Assembly: GCF_006741185.1 (NCBI RefSeq) | Contig: NZ_AP019379.1 | Coordinates: 310,001-374,000 of the forward strand | Direction of reading: 5' to 3' | DNA from: Buchnera aphidicola (Nipponaphis monzeni) | GTDB taxonomy: Bacteria > Pseudomonadota > Gammaproteobacteria > Enterobacterales > Enterobacteriaceae | DNA: 64,000 nt | Part shown: in pieces, positions 20,666-31,173 of the stretch | Layout: the number at the start of each line of letters is the position of its first letter | Numbering within the stretch: the first letter of the stretch is position 1 | Program-made: the position numbers and the translations under genes | Notes under the pieces: model-generated | Told to the model about the DNA's origin: nothing | Seen by the model: only the letters and a program-made list of their open reading frames with translations | Databases searched by the model: none

Positions 20666-21757
20666 TTAACCATATTTTTTTTCAAATTTTAACATAAAAT
20701 TAACTAATTTTTTCACACCTTTTAGAGGCATAGCATTATAAATAGAAGCCCTAATACCTCCTATAAAATTATGACCTTTTAAAGAATGTAAACCTATTTT
20801 ATGTGACTCTTTTAAAAAAATTTTGTGAAGTGATGTATTAAAAATGTTAAAAACAACATTCATTTTAGATCTATTTTTATAACTTATGTTGTTAATATAA
20901 AAATCTGTATTATCTATTGTATCATATAATAATTTAGATTTTTTTTCATTTTCTTGTTCTATGTGTGATAATCCTCCATTTTGTTGTATCCATTGAAATA
21001 CTAAAAATGATAAATACCATGAAAATGTAGATGGTGTATTAAACATAGAGTTGCTTTTAGACAATAAATTATAATCTAGTATGGAAGGTGGCTTAATAAT
21101 ATTAGATATTTTTAATAAGTTTTTTTTTATGATAATTAAAGTGATTCCAGATGGGCCAATATTTTTTTGTGCTCCAGCATAAATAACGCTATAATTTTCA
21201 ATATTTATTTTACGTGATAAAATTGTTGAAGAAAAATCTCCTACTACTATTTTATTAGTGAATGTAGGTTCTTCATGTATTGCTATACCTTCTATAGTTT
21301 CATTAGGACAATAATGTATATAAGAAACTGTATTATTACTTAATAACCAATCTTTTATTGGTAATATACTAACTTTGTTATTTATTATTTTTTTGACGTT
21401 AATTATGTTAGGATTACAATATTTTTTTGATTCTATAGCAGCAGCTAAAGACCAAAAACCAGTATTTATATAATCTGCTTTTGTAACTTTATCAATTAAA
21501 TTGAGTGGAATTGCAGAAAATTGTCCTCTTGCTCCACCATGACAAAATAAGATTTCGTAACTGTGAGGTACATTTAATATTTTTCTTAAAATTTTAATAG
21601 ATTTTTTTGTCATATTAAAAAATTCTTCACTTCTATGACTCATTTCTAGTATTGAAACTCCTAAATTTTTCCAATTTAAAAATTCTTTTTGAGCTATGAG
21701 CATTACTTCTTTAGGTAACATTGCAGGACCAGCACTAAAATTATAAATTTGATTCAT
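20666..21757 (-). CDS. serC: Phosphoserine aminotransferase
   Basis: PLP enzyme of serine synthesis (3-phosphohydroxypyruvate to phosphoserine), also used for the pyridoxal precursor phosphohydroxythreonine. 363 residues (E. coli 362). MNQIYNFSAGPAMLP is the typical N-terminus; CHGGARGQF binds PLP phosphate; YAGAQKNIGPSG carries the Schiff-base Lys198; GGIRASIYNAMP near the end is conserved. The ATG is preceded by AGG about ten bases away. Neighbour of aroA, as in E. coli. Confidence 0.97.
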   Translation of the reverse strand: MNQIYNFSAGPAMLPKEVMLIAQKEFLNWKNLGVSILEMSHRSEEFFNMTKKSIKILRKILNVPHSYEILFCHGGARGQFSAIPLNLIDKVTKADYINTGFWSLAAAIESKKYCNPNIINVKKIINNKVSILPIKDWLLSNNTVSYIHYCPNETIEGIAIHEEPTFTNKIVVGDFSSTILSRKINIENYSVIYAGAQKNIGPSGITLIIIKKNLLKISNIIKPPSILDYNLLSKSNSMFNTPSTFSWYLSFLVFQWIQQNGGLSHIEQENEKKSKLLYDTIDNTDFYINNISYKNRSKMNVVFNIFNTSLHKIFLKESHKIGLHSLKGHNFIGGIRASIYNAMPLKGVKKLVNFMLKFEKKYG

Positions 21758-21994
21758 TATTTATATGCCTAAAATATAATAAAAACTAATTAAGTTTTGC
21801 AACTTTAAAAAAAATAACTTATTCAATAATAATTATTGATAGTGTTTACTAAATAAATTTAATTAATTGAGAAATTGATTTTCTTAAAATTTTGTAAATA
21901 AATGGACTAAATATTGTTATTTTATATTATAATATATTATATATATATAATGTTTGTTTTTCCAATATTTTATACTATTAATGATATAAAATTA

Positions 21995-23290
21995 TTATTT
22001 TATAAATTTTAAACCATTCATATATTTTTTTTGTAATATTTCAGGTACTTCTATTCTTCCAAAAGAATCTTGGTAATTTTCTAAAATTGCAGCTAATGTA
22101 CGACCAATTGCTAATCCAGATCCATTAATAACATGAAGTAATTTTTTATTATTACTTAATGTATCTAAATATTTTATTTGCATACGTCTAGTTTGAAAAT
22201 CACTCGTATAGGAACAAGATGAAACTTCTCTATATTTTTTTTGAAAAGGGAACCAAACTTCTAAATCATATGTTTTAGCTGCTGAAAAACCCATATCTCC
22301 AGTACATAATAATATTTTTCTATATGGCAATTTTAATAATTTTAAAATTTTTTCTGCATGTGATGTTAATATTTCTAATGCTTGTAAAGAATTTTTAGGT
22401 GATACAATCTGAATAATTTCGACTTTATCAAATTGATGCATACGAATTAGTCCTCTTATGTCTTTTCCATAAGAAGATGCTTCAGATCGGAAACATGGAG
22501 TAAGAGCAGTTAACATAATTGGCAAATCTATTTCTTTTATAGTAGTGTTCTTTAATAAGTTAACTAAAGGTACTTCTGCTGTAGGTATTAAAATATAATG
22601 ATCACTTTTTGTATTTGAGAAATTATTTGTTACATAAAACAAATCTTTACTAAATTTGGGTAATTGTCCAGTGCCAAATAGACACTGAGGATTAACTAAA
22701 TAAGGAACATAAGTTTCTATATATCCATGTTCTTTAGTATGTATATCTAACATAAATTGTCCTAAAGCTCTATATAACAAAGCAATGTCGCCTTTCATAA
22801 CTACAAAACGAGATCCAGAAATTTTTGTTGCGTTGTCCCAATCTAATCCTTTTAAGTTGTTACCTAATTGAATGTGATCTTTTATTAAAAAATTATAATT
22901 TTTAATTTTTCCCCATTGAGTAATTTGTACATTATTTTTGCTATTTATTCCTATAGGAACACTTTTATGAGGAATATTAGGTATGTTTGTTAAGAATTGT
23001 AAAATTTTTTCTTGTAATATAGTTAATTTTTTTTTTTTAGATAATAATTTTTTGTTTAAGACAATTACATTCAGTTTAATATGATCATAATTTTTTTTAG
23101 CAATTTTATATTGTCCTATTAGTTTAGATAATAATCTACGGGAATTTTGTAATTTTTCTGTTTCTAATTGTAATTTCCTTCTAATGTTATCTATTAAAAA
23201 AATTTGTTTATAATTTAAAAAAAAATTTCTAGATTGTAATTTATTAAAGAAAACTTTAGAATTTTTACGCATTAATTTTAAATTTATCAT
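21995..23290 (-). CDS. serS: Seryl-tRNA synthetase
   Basis: Class II synthetase charging tRNA-Ser. 431 residues (E. coli 430). N-terminal coiled-coil arm (about 30-100) that grips the long variable arm of tRNA-Ser; catalytic core with TPCFRSEASSYGKD (motif 2) and GSGLAIGRTLAAILENYQ (motif 3). The coiled-coil arm contains the longest homopolymer I found in a gene: twelve A coding four lysines (23027-23038), in frame. No Shine-Dalgarno precedes the ATG. One substrate, tRNA-Ser(UGA), lies at 40.9 kb. Confidence 0.98.
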   Translation of the reverse strand: MINLKLMRKNSKVFFNKLQSRNFFLNYKQIFLIDNIRRKLQLETEKLQNSRRLLSKLIGQYKIAKKNYDHIKLNVIVLNKKLLSKKKKLTILQEKILQFLTNIPNIPHKSVPIGINSKNNVQITQWGKIKNYNFLIKDHIQLGNNLKGLDWDNATKISGSRFVVMKGDIALLYRALGQFMLDIHTKEHGYIETYVPYLVNPQCLFGTGQLPKFSKDLFYVTNNFSNTKSDHYILIPTAEVPLVNLLKNTTIKEIDLPIMLTALTPCFRSEASSYGKDIRGLIRMHQFDKVEIIQIVSPKNSLQALEILTSHAEKILKLLKLPYRKILLCTGDMGFSAAKTYDLEVWFPFQKKYREVSSCSYTSDFQTRRMQIKYLDTLSNNKKLLHVINGSGLAIGRTLAAILENYQDSFGRIEVPEILQKKYMNGLKFIK

Positions 23291-23789
23291 TTTTATGATC
23301 TATTGAATAGAATAAAATATAATATGTTAAAGATGATTATATAAATAACAAAATTTATATAAAGTAATTATTTATAGTATAATAAATAGAAAAACATTGT
23401 AAGTATAATAATAATGAATAATTTTTTAAATAAAAAAAATAATGAAAAAAAATTTTTGATTATTGTAAATAAATAGCTTGTTTAATTTAAAAGTTATATA
23501 AAAATTTACATAATCATTATTAATAGAATTTAAAAACCCAAAAGCAATATTATAATATTTAAAATTATTTAAATTCAATTATTTATATAATATATATTAA
23601 AAAACATTAATATAAATGTCATTATAATTTATAGTTATTGTAACTATGTTTAACAAAAATTCATATAATATATAACATTATATGTTATTATTTTAATAAA
23701 AATAAATTTTTTCATTAAAAACTAAAAAACAATTAAATTTTAAAATTTAATTATTAAATGTTTTTAGTCAAAAATAATATGAATCATAT
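23291..23789. other. Divergent serS/trxB spacer
   Basis: About 500 bases of A+T between two divergent starts. It should contain both promoters, but none stands out. No coding frame or repeat of note. Confidence 0.5.
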
Positions 23790-24752
23790 ATGAAAATACA
23801 TAAAAATAAAATTTATAAGTTAATTATTATAGGAACAGGTCCAGCTGGATATACAGCTAGTATATATTCAGCTAGAGCAAATTTAAATCCATTATTAATT
23901 ACAGGACCATTGCAAGGAGGGCAATTAATTAATACTAATAAAGTAGAAAATTGGCCAGGTCAAAATATGACTATTAGTGGTTTTAATTTAATGAACAAAT
24001 TTTATAAGCAATCTATCAAATTTAAAACAGAAATAATAATAGACGAAGTTGAAAAAGTATTTTTTAAAAAAAAACCAATAGTTTTAATTGGAACAAATAC
24101 GTATATTACTCATTCGTTGATTATAGCAACAGGTGCTAATCCTCGTTATTTAGGATTACAATCAGAAAATATTTTTAAAAACAAGGGAATATCAACATGC
24201 GCTATATGTGATGGATTTTTTTATAAAAATAAAGAAGTCGCAGTTGTTGGAGGTGGTAATACAGCTTTAGAAGAAGCTCTTTATTTGTCAAAAATATCAA
24301 ATAGAGTACATTTAATTCATCGCAATAATTTTTTTAAAGCTGAAAAAATTTTGGTAAAAAAAATACTTTCTAAAGTACAAAAAAAAAGTATTATTTTATA
24401 TACTAATTTTGTTATTAAAGATATTTTAGGAGATCATAAAACAATTAAATCTATTCAAATACAGTCTACTATCGATAAAAAATGTACAAAAATAGTGTAT
24501 ATATCTGGATTATTTATAGCAATTGGTAGTTATCCAAATACTAAAATTTTTGATAATCAACTTAAAATGCATAATGGATATATCAATACTAAAGGAGGAA
24601 TTCATGGAGGAGCGACTATGACTAGTATACCAGGAATATTTGCTGCTGGAGACGTAGTAGATCATATATATAAACAAGCTATTACAGCTGCAGCTTCAGG
24701 TTGTATGGCTGCTATAGATGCAGAGAAATATTTAGAAAACTATAATAGTTAA
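23790..24752 (+). CDS. trxB: Thioredoxin reductase
   Basis: FAD/NADPH enzyme that keeps thioredoxin reduced in the cytosol. 320 residues (E. coli 321). FAD-binding GTGPAG at 15-20; redox-active pair Cys137/Cys140 in CAICDGFF; NADPH fold VVGGGNTALEEA; C-terminal FAD motif GIFAAGDVVDHIYKQ. No clear ribosome site before the ATG at 23790, though homology supports it. A T10/A8 self-complementary block follows the stop (about 24779-24796). Confidence 0.97.
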   Translation: MKIHKNKIYKLIIIGTGPAGYTASIYSARANLNPLLITGPLQGGQLINTNKVENWPGQNMTISGFNLMNKFYKQSIKFKTEIIIDEVEKVFFKKKPIVLIGTNTYITHSLIIATGANPRYLGLQSENIFKNKGISTCAICDGFFYKNKEVAVVGGGNTALEEALYLSKISNRVHLIHRNNFFKAEKILVKKILSKVQKKSIILYTNFVIKDILGDHKTIKSIQIQSTIDKKCTKIVYISGLFIAIGSYPNTKIFDNQLKMHNGYINTKGGIHGGATMTSIPGIFAAGDVVDHIYKQAITAAASGCMAAIDAEKYLENYNS

Positions 24753-24929
24753 AATGTTATTTAATATATATAAATTTATTTTTTTTTTAAAAAAAATGTT
24801 TGTATTAATATGTATAAAATATAAATGTTATATATATATGTTATAAAAAATTTGTTTACACACCATAATTGCGTTATTTATGTAAAATAATTATTTATTT
24901 GTATTAAAATAAATGAGGAAATATTATTA

Positions 24930-25145
24930 ATGAAAGAAGAAAGTATTGAAATGCAAGGAATTATAACAGATACATTACCTAACACGATGTTTCGTGTAAA
25001 ATTAGAAAATGGACATACAATAATTGCTCATATTTCAGGAAAAATGAGAAAAAATTATATAAGAATATTAACTGGAGATAAAGTTACAATAGAACTAACT
25101 CCTTATGATTTAACAAAAGGAAGAATAATTTTTAGAAGTCGATAA
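24930..25145 (+). CDS. infA: Translation initiation factor IF-1
   Basis: Small OB-fold factor that occupies the ribosomal A site during initiation. 71 residues (E. coli 72) and almost unchanged: [36 protein letters not shown] and [18 protein letters not shown] ten bases before the ATG gives a good ribosome site. It has higher identity than its neighbours, as expected for a ribosome-bound factor. Downstream is another T8/A8 block (about 25273-25288) that could act as an all-AT terminator. Confidence 0.98.
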   Translation: MKEESIEMQGIITDTLPNTMFRVKLENGHTIIAHISGKMRKNYIRILTGDKVTIELTPYDLTKGRIIFRSR

Positions 25146-25426
25146 TATCAATTTTTATTTTTATATAATATTATGAAATAAATGAATGAAACTATTTGAT
25201 ATTATTTTATTTTTTTTAAAAATTTTTGAAATAGATTGTTTTAGTAGTAAAAATATATTTTTTATAAATTTATTTTTTTTAAAAAAAATTTTGTTTTAAT
25301 TTAAATTTTTATTAAATTTATTTAATATATTTGAAATTGATTAAATTATTATTAATATAATTTACATTAATGTTTATTAGTAACTATTCTTTTTAAAATA
25401 TTTAATATATTTAAATTAAGGTTTAT

Positions 25427-27181
25427 ATGCGTACGATGTATTGTGGAGAAGTATTAGAAAAACATGTTAATAAAACAATATTTTTGTGTGGTTGGGTTCA
25501 AAACATAAGAAAATTTGGTAATTTTATCTTTATAGATATGAGAGATTGTACAGGTTTAATACAAATTTTATTCGATTTTACTTATACAAAAAAAATTTTA
25601 GAAGCAAAAAAATTAAAAAATGAATTTTGTATACAAGTAATTGGAAAGGTACAATTAAGAAATAAAAAAAATGTTAACCTTAAGTTATTTACTGGGACAA
25701 TAGAATTATTAGCTACTTCATTACTAATTTTTAATTCGTCTGATCCTTTACCATTAGATAATTATAAGAAAAATAAGGAAACAGTACGTTTAAAATATCG
25801 TTATTTGGATTTAAGAAAACCTTCGATGTTGTATATTTTAAAACTAAGAAGTAAAATTACACATTGGATTCATAATTTTATGAATTTAAACAATTTTATT
25901 AATGTAGAAACACCTATATTAACAAAATCTACTCCAGAAGGAGCAAGAGATTATATAGTACCTAGTAGAAATTATCCTAAAAAATTTTATGCATTACCTC
26001 AATCACCTCAAATATTTAAACAACTACTTATGATATCTGGATTTGATAGATATTATCAAATTGTTAAATGTTTTAGAGATGAAGATTTAAGGTCTGATAG
26101 ACAACCTGAATTTACACAAATTGATTTTGAAATGTCATTTATGACTGCTGATCAAGTTAGAAACTTTATAGAATTGATGATAATTCAATTGTGGCTAAAA
26201 ATAAAACAGATAAAATTAAAACCTTTCCCTGTAATGAACTTTGAAGATGTTATAAATTTATATGGTACAGATAAACCGGATTTAAGAAATCCAATTAAAT
26301 TAATTGAAATATCAGATTTATTAAGTGTAAATATTTGTAATTTTATTTATAAAAACTATAATGTTAAAAACAGTCGCATTGCAGCTTTTGTTATTCCAAA
26401 GAATATTAAATTAAATAAATGTAATATTATTAAATATTTTGATCTTATGAAAAAATATGAAATATGTAATTTATTTTACTTAAAAATAAATATTAAAAAA
26501 TTTAATAATAATAACAACAACAATTTTGTGCAACAGTTATGGAATACAGGGTGCATGCAAAAAATAATATGTCGAATGAATATAAAAGATGGTGATTTTA
26601 TTTTTATAATAGGACATTTAAAAAAAATAGTTAATAAAGCATTTAATATTTTTAGAAAACAATTAAATATAGATTTTAATTTAATAAATAAAAAATCTTG
26701 GAGACCATTATGGATAATAAATTTTCCATTATTTTATAAAAAAAACAATGCACGTTTTTATTCAATGCATCATCCTTTTACATCTCCAAAAAATATTAAT
26801 GATTTAGAAAATATTAAAAATCCTAAAAAAGTAATAGCCGATTCTTACGATTTAGTAATCAATGGATATGAAATAGGAGGAGGTTCAGTAAGGATTCATA
26901 ATTTAAATATTCAACAAAAAATATTTGATATATTAGGTATAGATAAAGTAGCACAAAAAGAAAAATTTGGTTTTTTTATAGAAGCTTTAAAATTTGGAAC
27001 ACCTCCACATGCAGGTATGGCATTAGGATTAGATCGAATTGTTATGTTATTATCTAAAACAAATGATATTAAAGATGTCATTGCTTTTCCTAAAACTACA
27101 GAAGCTACTTGTTTAACTACTCAGGCACCATCGTACTTAGATATTAACACTTTGAATAAATTATTTATTAAAACAAATTAA
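25427..27181 (+). CDS. aspS: Aspartyl-tRNA synthetase
   Basis: Class IIb synthetase for tRNA-Asp. 584 residues (E. coli 590). N-terminal OB anticodon domain (VFLCGWVQNIRKFGNFIF...), motif 2 FRDEDLRSDRQPEFTQID, bacterial GAD insertion (about 285-415), motif 3 GMALGLDRIVMLL. The insertion domain contains seven asparagines in a row coded by an AAT/AAC triplet tract (26504-26524). AAGG seven bases before the ATG supports the start. It is the last gene before a 1.9-kb desert. Confidence 0.98.
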   Translation: MRTMYCGEVLEKHVNKTIFLCGWVQNIRKFGNFIFIDMRDCTGLIQILFDFTYTKKILEAKKLKNEFCIQVIGKVQLRNKKNVNLKLFTGTIELLATSLLIFNSSDPLPLDNYKKNKETVRLKYRYLDLRKPSMLYILKLRSKITHWIHNFMNLNNFINVETPILTKSTPEGARDYIVPSRNYPKKFYALPQSPQIFKQLLMISGFDRYYQIVKCFRDEDLRSDRQPEFTQIDFEMSFMTADQVRNFIELMIIQLWLKIKQIKLKPFPVMNFEDVINLYGTDKPDLRNPIKLIEISDLLSVNICNFIYKNYNVKNSRIAAFVIPKNIKLNKCNIIKYFDLMKKYEICNLFYLKINIKKFNNNNNNNFVQQLWNTGCMQKIICRMNIKDGDFIFIIGHLKKIVNKAFNIFRKQLNIDFNLINKKSWRPLWIINFPLFYKKNNARFYSMHHPFTSPKNINDLENIKNPKKVIADSYDLVINGYEIGGGSVRIHNLNIQQKIFDILGIDKVAQKEKFGFFIEALKFGTPPHAGMALGLDRIVMLLSKTNDIKDVIAFPKTTEATCLTTQAPSYLDINTLNKLFIKTN

Positions 27182-29071
27182 TGTTTTTTATAACATTATT
27201 GTAGTATTTATAAATATATTAAATAAAATTAATAAAATACAAATTTTTATAAAATATTTAAAAAAAGTAATAAAAAATTCAAAAAATTATTATGTATGAT
27301 CATAAAAATAATTTTTGTTCAATTATATAAATTGTTTTTATAAATAAATGTAATAACTGTTGTATTACAAATTTATTAAAGTAAGCAATAATTCTCATCA
27401 AAAAATAAAATTTGTTTATTTTTAATTAATGTTTAATAATGTATTTTTATGAATTTTATTTTATGTAGAAATTTCATCATTATTATAATGACAGTAAATA
27501 TTATGTACGTTTATATGTGTTACAAAAAAAAGTGTAGTATTTTTTGTTACGTATATAAAAAAATAATTATTTTAACATTATTAATGATTATCTATTTATT
27601 TAAATAATACTTATATTATAAATAGTAACAAGAATTTCTTAATATGTACATAATGTATTACTAAAAAAGTATTTTAAATTAATAAAATAATATTTATTAT
27701 TACTATTAATTGATAATATGATAAGTTTTTATATAACTTTGTTTGTAAAATGAATAAATATAATTTTTTTATATGAGCTATACCATTAAAAAATTATTTA
27801 TAACATATATTATTAATTTCAAAATTTTATTTTCTTAAAAATTTTAAATATACATTTGGTTGTTTGAAAAAATAATCTGTTTAATTAATAAATTTTTAAC
27901 AAGTAACATTTAACTTTTTATTTGTATAATATATTTATTATTTGATATTTTTTTTAAAATTACTATAAAAATATCCATTTTATTTTTTTAGTAATTTAAC
28001 TTGATTAGTTATATTTTATATATGTAAAATTTATTTATACATTACATAATATTTTTTAAAAATATAGTTTAAAAAAAATTAAATTACTTTAATATAAATA
28101 AATTATTCAAAGGTTATTAATATTTTTTGTATTAAAATATTTTATATAATTGTAATATGATATAAAACAAATATTATGTATATAAATATAAACTGTATTT
28201 TTTATATGTTTATCAATAAATAAAAATTAAAAATAATGTTTAAAAAAAATTAATGAATAATATTATATTAATAACAATAATTATCAATATAAAATTAATA
28301 ATGTATTATTGAAAATATACAGATAAACAATTTATTAAAATTAAAAAATCATTTAATATTAATTATTTAAATTTTATATTATATATTGTATTACTTATAA
28401 CAAATAAAATTTATTAAATTAATTTAATTTGTTATTTGTAAAAATTTTTTTATACATTTTGGAAATTATTTATACATATAAATTTTATTTGTTGTTATTT
28501 GAATAATATTTGTTTTTTTTGATCAATGTGTAACTTAAATTATTACTACACATTTGTTTTAAAAAAATGTTAATAAATAATATGTAATTATGATTTATTT
28601 TTTTAATTTATATTTTAAATTAATTAGTTATGGTTATTGTATAGTAATTTTTTTAAAGTTTTAATAAATTATTTTTAATAAAATGTTTTTTTTAGAAAAA
28701 ATAAATGAATTTTTAAAAAATAGGTATCCTTTAAAGGATATATAAAAAATTCAAAATATTAAAATATAACTTTCTAAATAATAATTATTAACAAATATTA
28801 AACACATTTTTTATAAAAAAATAATTAGTCAATTATTATAAAAAACAATAATTAATATATTATATAATATTATTAGCGTACTTTAAATATATCATTAATT
28901 TATTTTATATTAAAACTATTTTTAATATAAATTTTAAGTGTAAATTATGAATAAAATTAATATTTTAAAGAAAGTATTATATATATAAAATATACATTTT
29001 TAATATTAAATTGATTATTAAATTTTATTTATTATTAAACGATAATAAATAAGATAATAATTTAAAAAATT
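27182..29071. other. 1.9-kb gene desert between aspS and pykA
   Basis: No plausible protein or RNA gene. From memory, other Buchnera have zinc-transporter genes (znuB, znuC) here, whose total length (about 1.5 kb) would fit a fully eroded pair. No Walker or ABC-signature trace is visible. The only ordered element is a 16-bp perfect palindrome at 28725-28740. Confidence 0.55.
28725..28740. repeat. 16-bp perfect palindrome TATCCTTTAAAGGATA
   Basis: An exact inverted repeat without spacer in the aspS-pykA desert, richer in G+C than its surroundings. It could be an operator-like relic or a small cruciform; it lies 330 bases past the end of pykA. No regulator is known to me for this motif. Confidence 0.5.
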
Positions 29072-30514
29072 TTATTTTACTTGTAATATTCTACTTGAAT
29101 TAGTTTTTCCGATAGCTCCTATTTTATCACCTTGAGTAAATATTACTAAATTACCTTTTGATAAAAACTTTTGACTCAATAACAAATCAATAGCTTTATG
29201 TGCAGCTAATAAGCCTTCATCTTCATTTTTAAAATAAACAGGAATTACTCCTCTATATAATGAAGTTAATTTTAAAGTATTTTGGTTTTTTGAAAGAGCA
29301 AATATAGGTAATCCTGAACTAATCCTAGAAGTCATTAAAGCTGTTCTTCCAGATTCCGTCATTGTAACAATAGCCGATATACCTTGTAAATGATTAGCTG
29401 CATACATTACAGACATAGCAATTACTTCTTCGATATTGTTAAACTTTTCGTTCAAACGATGTCTAGAAATGTTGATGCTAGGCATTTTTTCAGCACCTTT
29501 ACATATTTTTTGCATTGTTTGAATAGTTTCTATAGGATATTTTCCAGAAGCTGTTTCTCCAGATAACATGACAGCATCACTTCCATCTAAAACTGCATTA
29601 GCTACGTCCATAACTTCAGCTCTTGTAGGGAAGGGATTTAATATCATAGATTCCATCATCTGTGTAGCAGTAATTACTACTCTATTTAATTGTCTAGCTT
29701 TTTTAATTAAATTTTTTTGTATACCTGCTAATTCTGCTTCTCCTACTTCAATTCCTAAATCACCTCTAGCTACCATAATAGCATCAGATGCTACAATAAT
29801 TTCTTTAATTGTTGTTTCGTTTGAAACTGCTTCAGCTCTTTCTATTTTAGCAATAATTTTTGCATTACATCCATAAGAGTGAATCAATTTTCTTGCTTTT
29901 TCGATATCTTTTGCTGATCTAGGGAAAGAGACAGCTAAATAATCAACACCAATGTTTATTGCAGTTAAAATATCTTTTTTATCTTTATCAGTTATAGAAT
30001 TAGCCGATAAACCACCTCCTAACTTATTAATACCTTTATTGTTAGATAAATATCCTCCGATTAAAACTTTTGTAAATATTTTGTTATTTATTACTTTTTC
30101 TATTTTTAATTGTATTTTTCCGTCATCAAGTAACAAAATATCTTTAGAATATACATCATTAGGTAAATTTTTATAATTAGTACCTACCATTTTAGCGTTA
30201 CCTAATGAATTATTTAAAGTATTATCTAAAATAAATATTTGTCCTTTTTTTAAAAATACTCGATCATTTTCAAATTTAGATATTCTAATTTTAGGTCCTT
30301 GCAAATCTCCTAATAATGCAATGTGACAATTTAATTTTTTTCTGATTTGAATTACTTTTTTTGCTCTATAGTAATGATCTTTTGTTGATCCATGAGAAAA
30401 ATTTAATCTTAGTACATTAACTCCAGATTTCATCATTTGTTCTAAAATTGTCAAACTGTCTGTAGCTGGTCCTAATGTTGCAATAATTTTAGTTCTTCTT
30501 CGTCGTATGATCAT
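29072..30514 (-). CDS. pykA: Pyruvate kinase II
   Basis: Final glycolytic step, phosphoenolpyruvate plus ADP to pyruvate plus ATP. From the ATG at 30514 it is 480 residues, exactly the length of E. coli PykA; the start [16 protein letters not shown] matches PykA better than Pyk[13 protein letters not shown], the loop [11 protein letters not shown] and [11 protein letters not shown] (active-site/Mg region) and [10 protein letters not shown] are present. GGGA six bases upstream of this ATG decides the start; the frame also opens at TTG four codons earlier. It is divergent from zwf, the same arrangement as the E. coli zwf/hexR/pykA region without hexR. Confidence 0.97.
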   Translation of the reverse strand: MIIRRRRTKIIATLGPATDSLTILEQMMKSGVNVLRLNFSHGSTKDHYYRAKKVIQIRKKLNCHIALLGDLQGPKIRISKFENDRVFLKKGQIFILDNTLNNSLGNAKMVGTNYKNLPNDVYSKDILLLDDGKIQLKIEKVINNKIFTKVLIGGYLSNNKGINKLGGGLSANSITDKDKKDILTAINIGVDYLAVSFPRSAKDIEKARKLIHSYGCNAKIIAKIERAEAVSNETTIKEIIVASDAIMVARGDLGIEVGEAELAGIQKNLIKKARQLNRVVITATQMMESMILNPFPTRAEVMDVANAVLDGSDAVMLSGETASGKYPIETIQTMQKICKGAEKMPSINISRHRLNEKFNNIEEVIAMSVMYAANHLQGISAIVTMTESGRTALMTSRISSGLPIFALSKNQNTLKLTSLYRGVIPVYFKNEDEGLLAAHKAIDLLLSQKFLSKGNLVIFTQGDKIGAIGKTNSSRILQVK

Positions 30515-31173
30515 ATATGATCCCAATTGTTATAATAATAAGAAATTAATTTTTTAAAAAATATTAGTTTATTTATTTATAATTTGTTCATTTTAACTTA
30601 TCACATTTTAAGTAAATAAAAAAATATATAATTTAAATTATTAATAAATGTATGTTACTACATTAGGATATTATGGTATAACGTAATAAAATCATTCCTT
30701 TTACCTAAGTAATGCAGTTGATTGTAAATTTACAATTACCTAATTTTTTAAAAATTGCAATTAACGATTTATATTTAAAAAAACATTTTTTAAAAAAATA
30801 TAATATACTACGTAATAAATTATATTTTAAAATATTAATATTAGTAATTAAATATTATTTAATATTGTTGTACTTAATTTAAAATATAAAACTATATTTA
30901 TAATATAAAAGCTACTCTGATAACATTATCAAAATATAAATTATTTTAAAAATAATTTAAAATCTATTTTTACAAATTTCTAATAAAATTTTATTTTTCA
31001 TATAAATTTATTAAATAGTTACATTTATACAATATATAATTTAAATGTATTTAATAATTAACTAATAAATAATTAATAAAAAATTGTTAAGGATTATTTA
31101 ATATACATTTTATTATATGAATTCATTTATATTAATATGCATTAACTTGAAACATTATTTAAGGATATTAAAA
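30515..31173. other. Divergent pykA/zwf spacer
   Basis: About 660 bases holding both promoters. In E. coli the regulator gene hexR lies between these two genes; none is present here. A perfect 16-bp palindrome (30721-30736) and two copies of TTACCTAA (30701-30708 and 30736-30743) stand out. Confidence 0.55.
30721..30736. promoter_or_regulatory. 16-bp palindrome ATTGTAAATTTACAAT between pykA and zwf
   Basis: A perfect dyad without spacer, 206 bases before pykA and 438 before zwf, flanked by the TTACCTAA direct repeats. It loosely resembles the TGTAATnnnATTACA-type HexR box known at enterobacterial zwf promoters, but no HexR gene is visible. It may be a relic or chance; function is not shown. 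Confidence 0.3.

Noticed and set aside
29568-29876. 102-codon frame antisense to pykA
   Set aside because: It lies wholly opposite a conserved gene and mirrors its codon pattern; no independent evidence.
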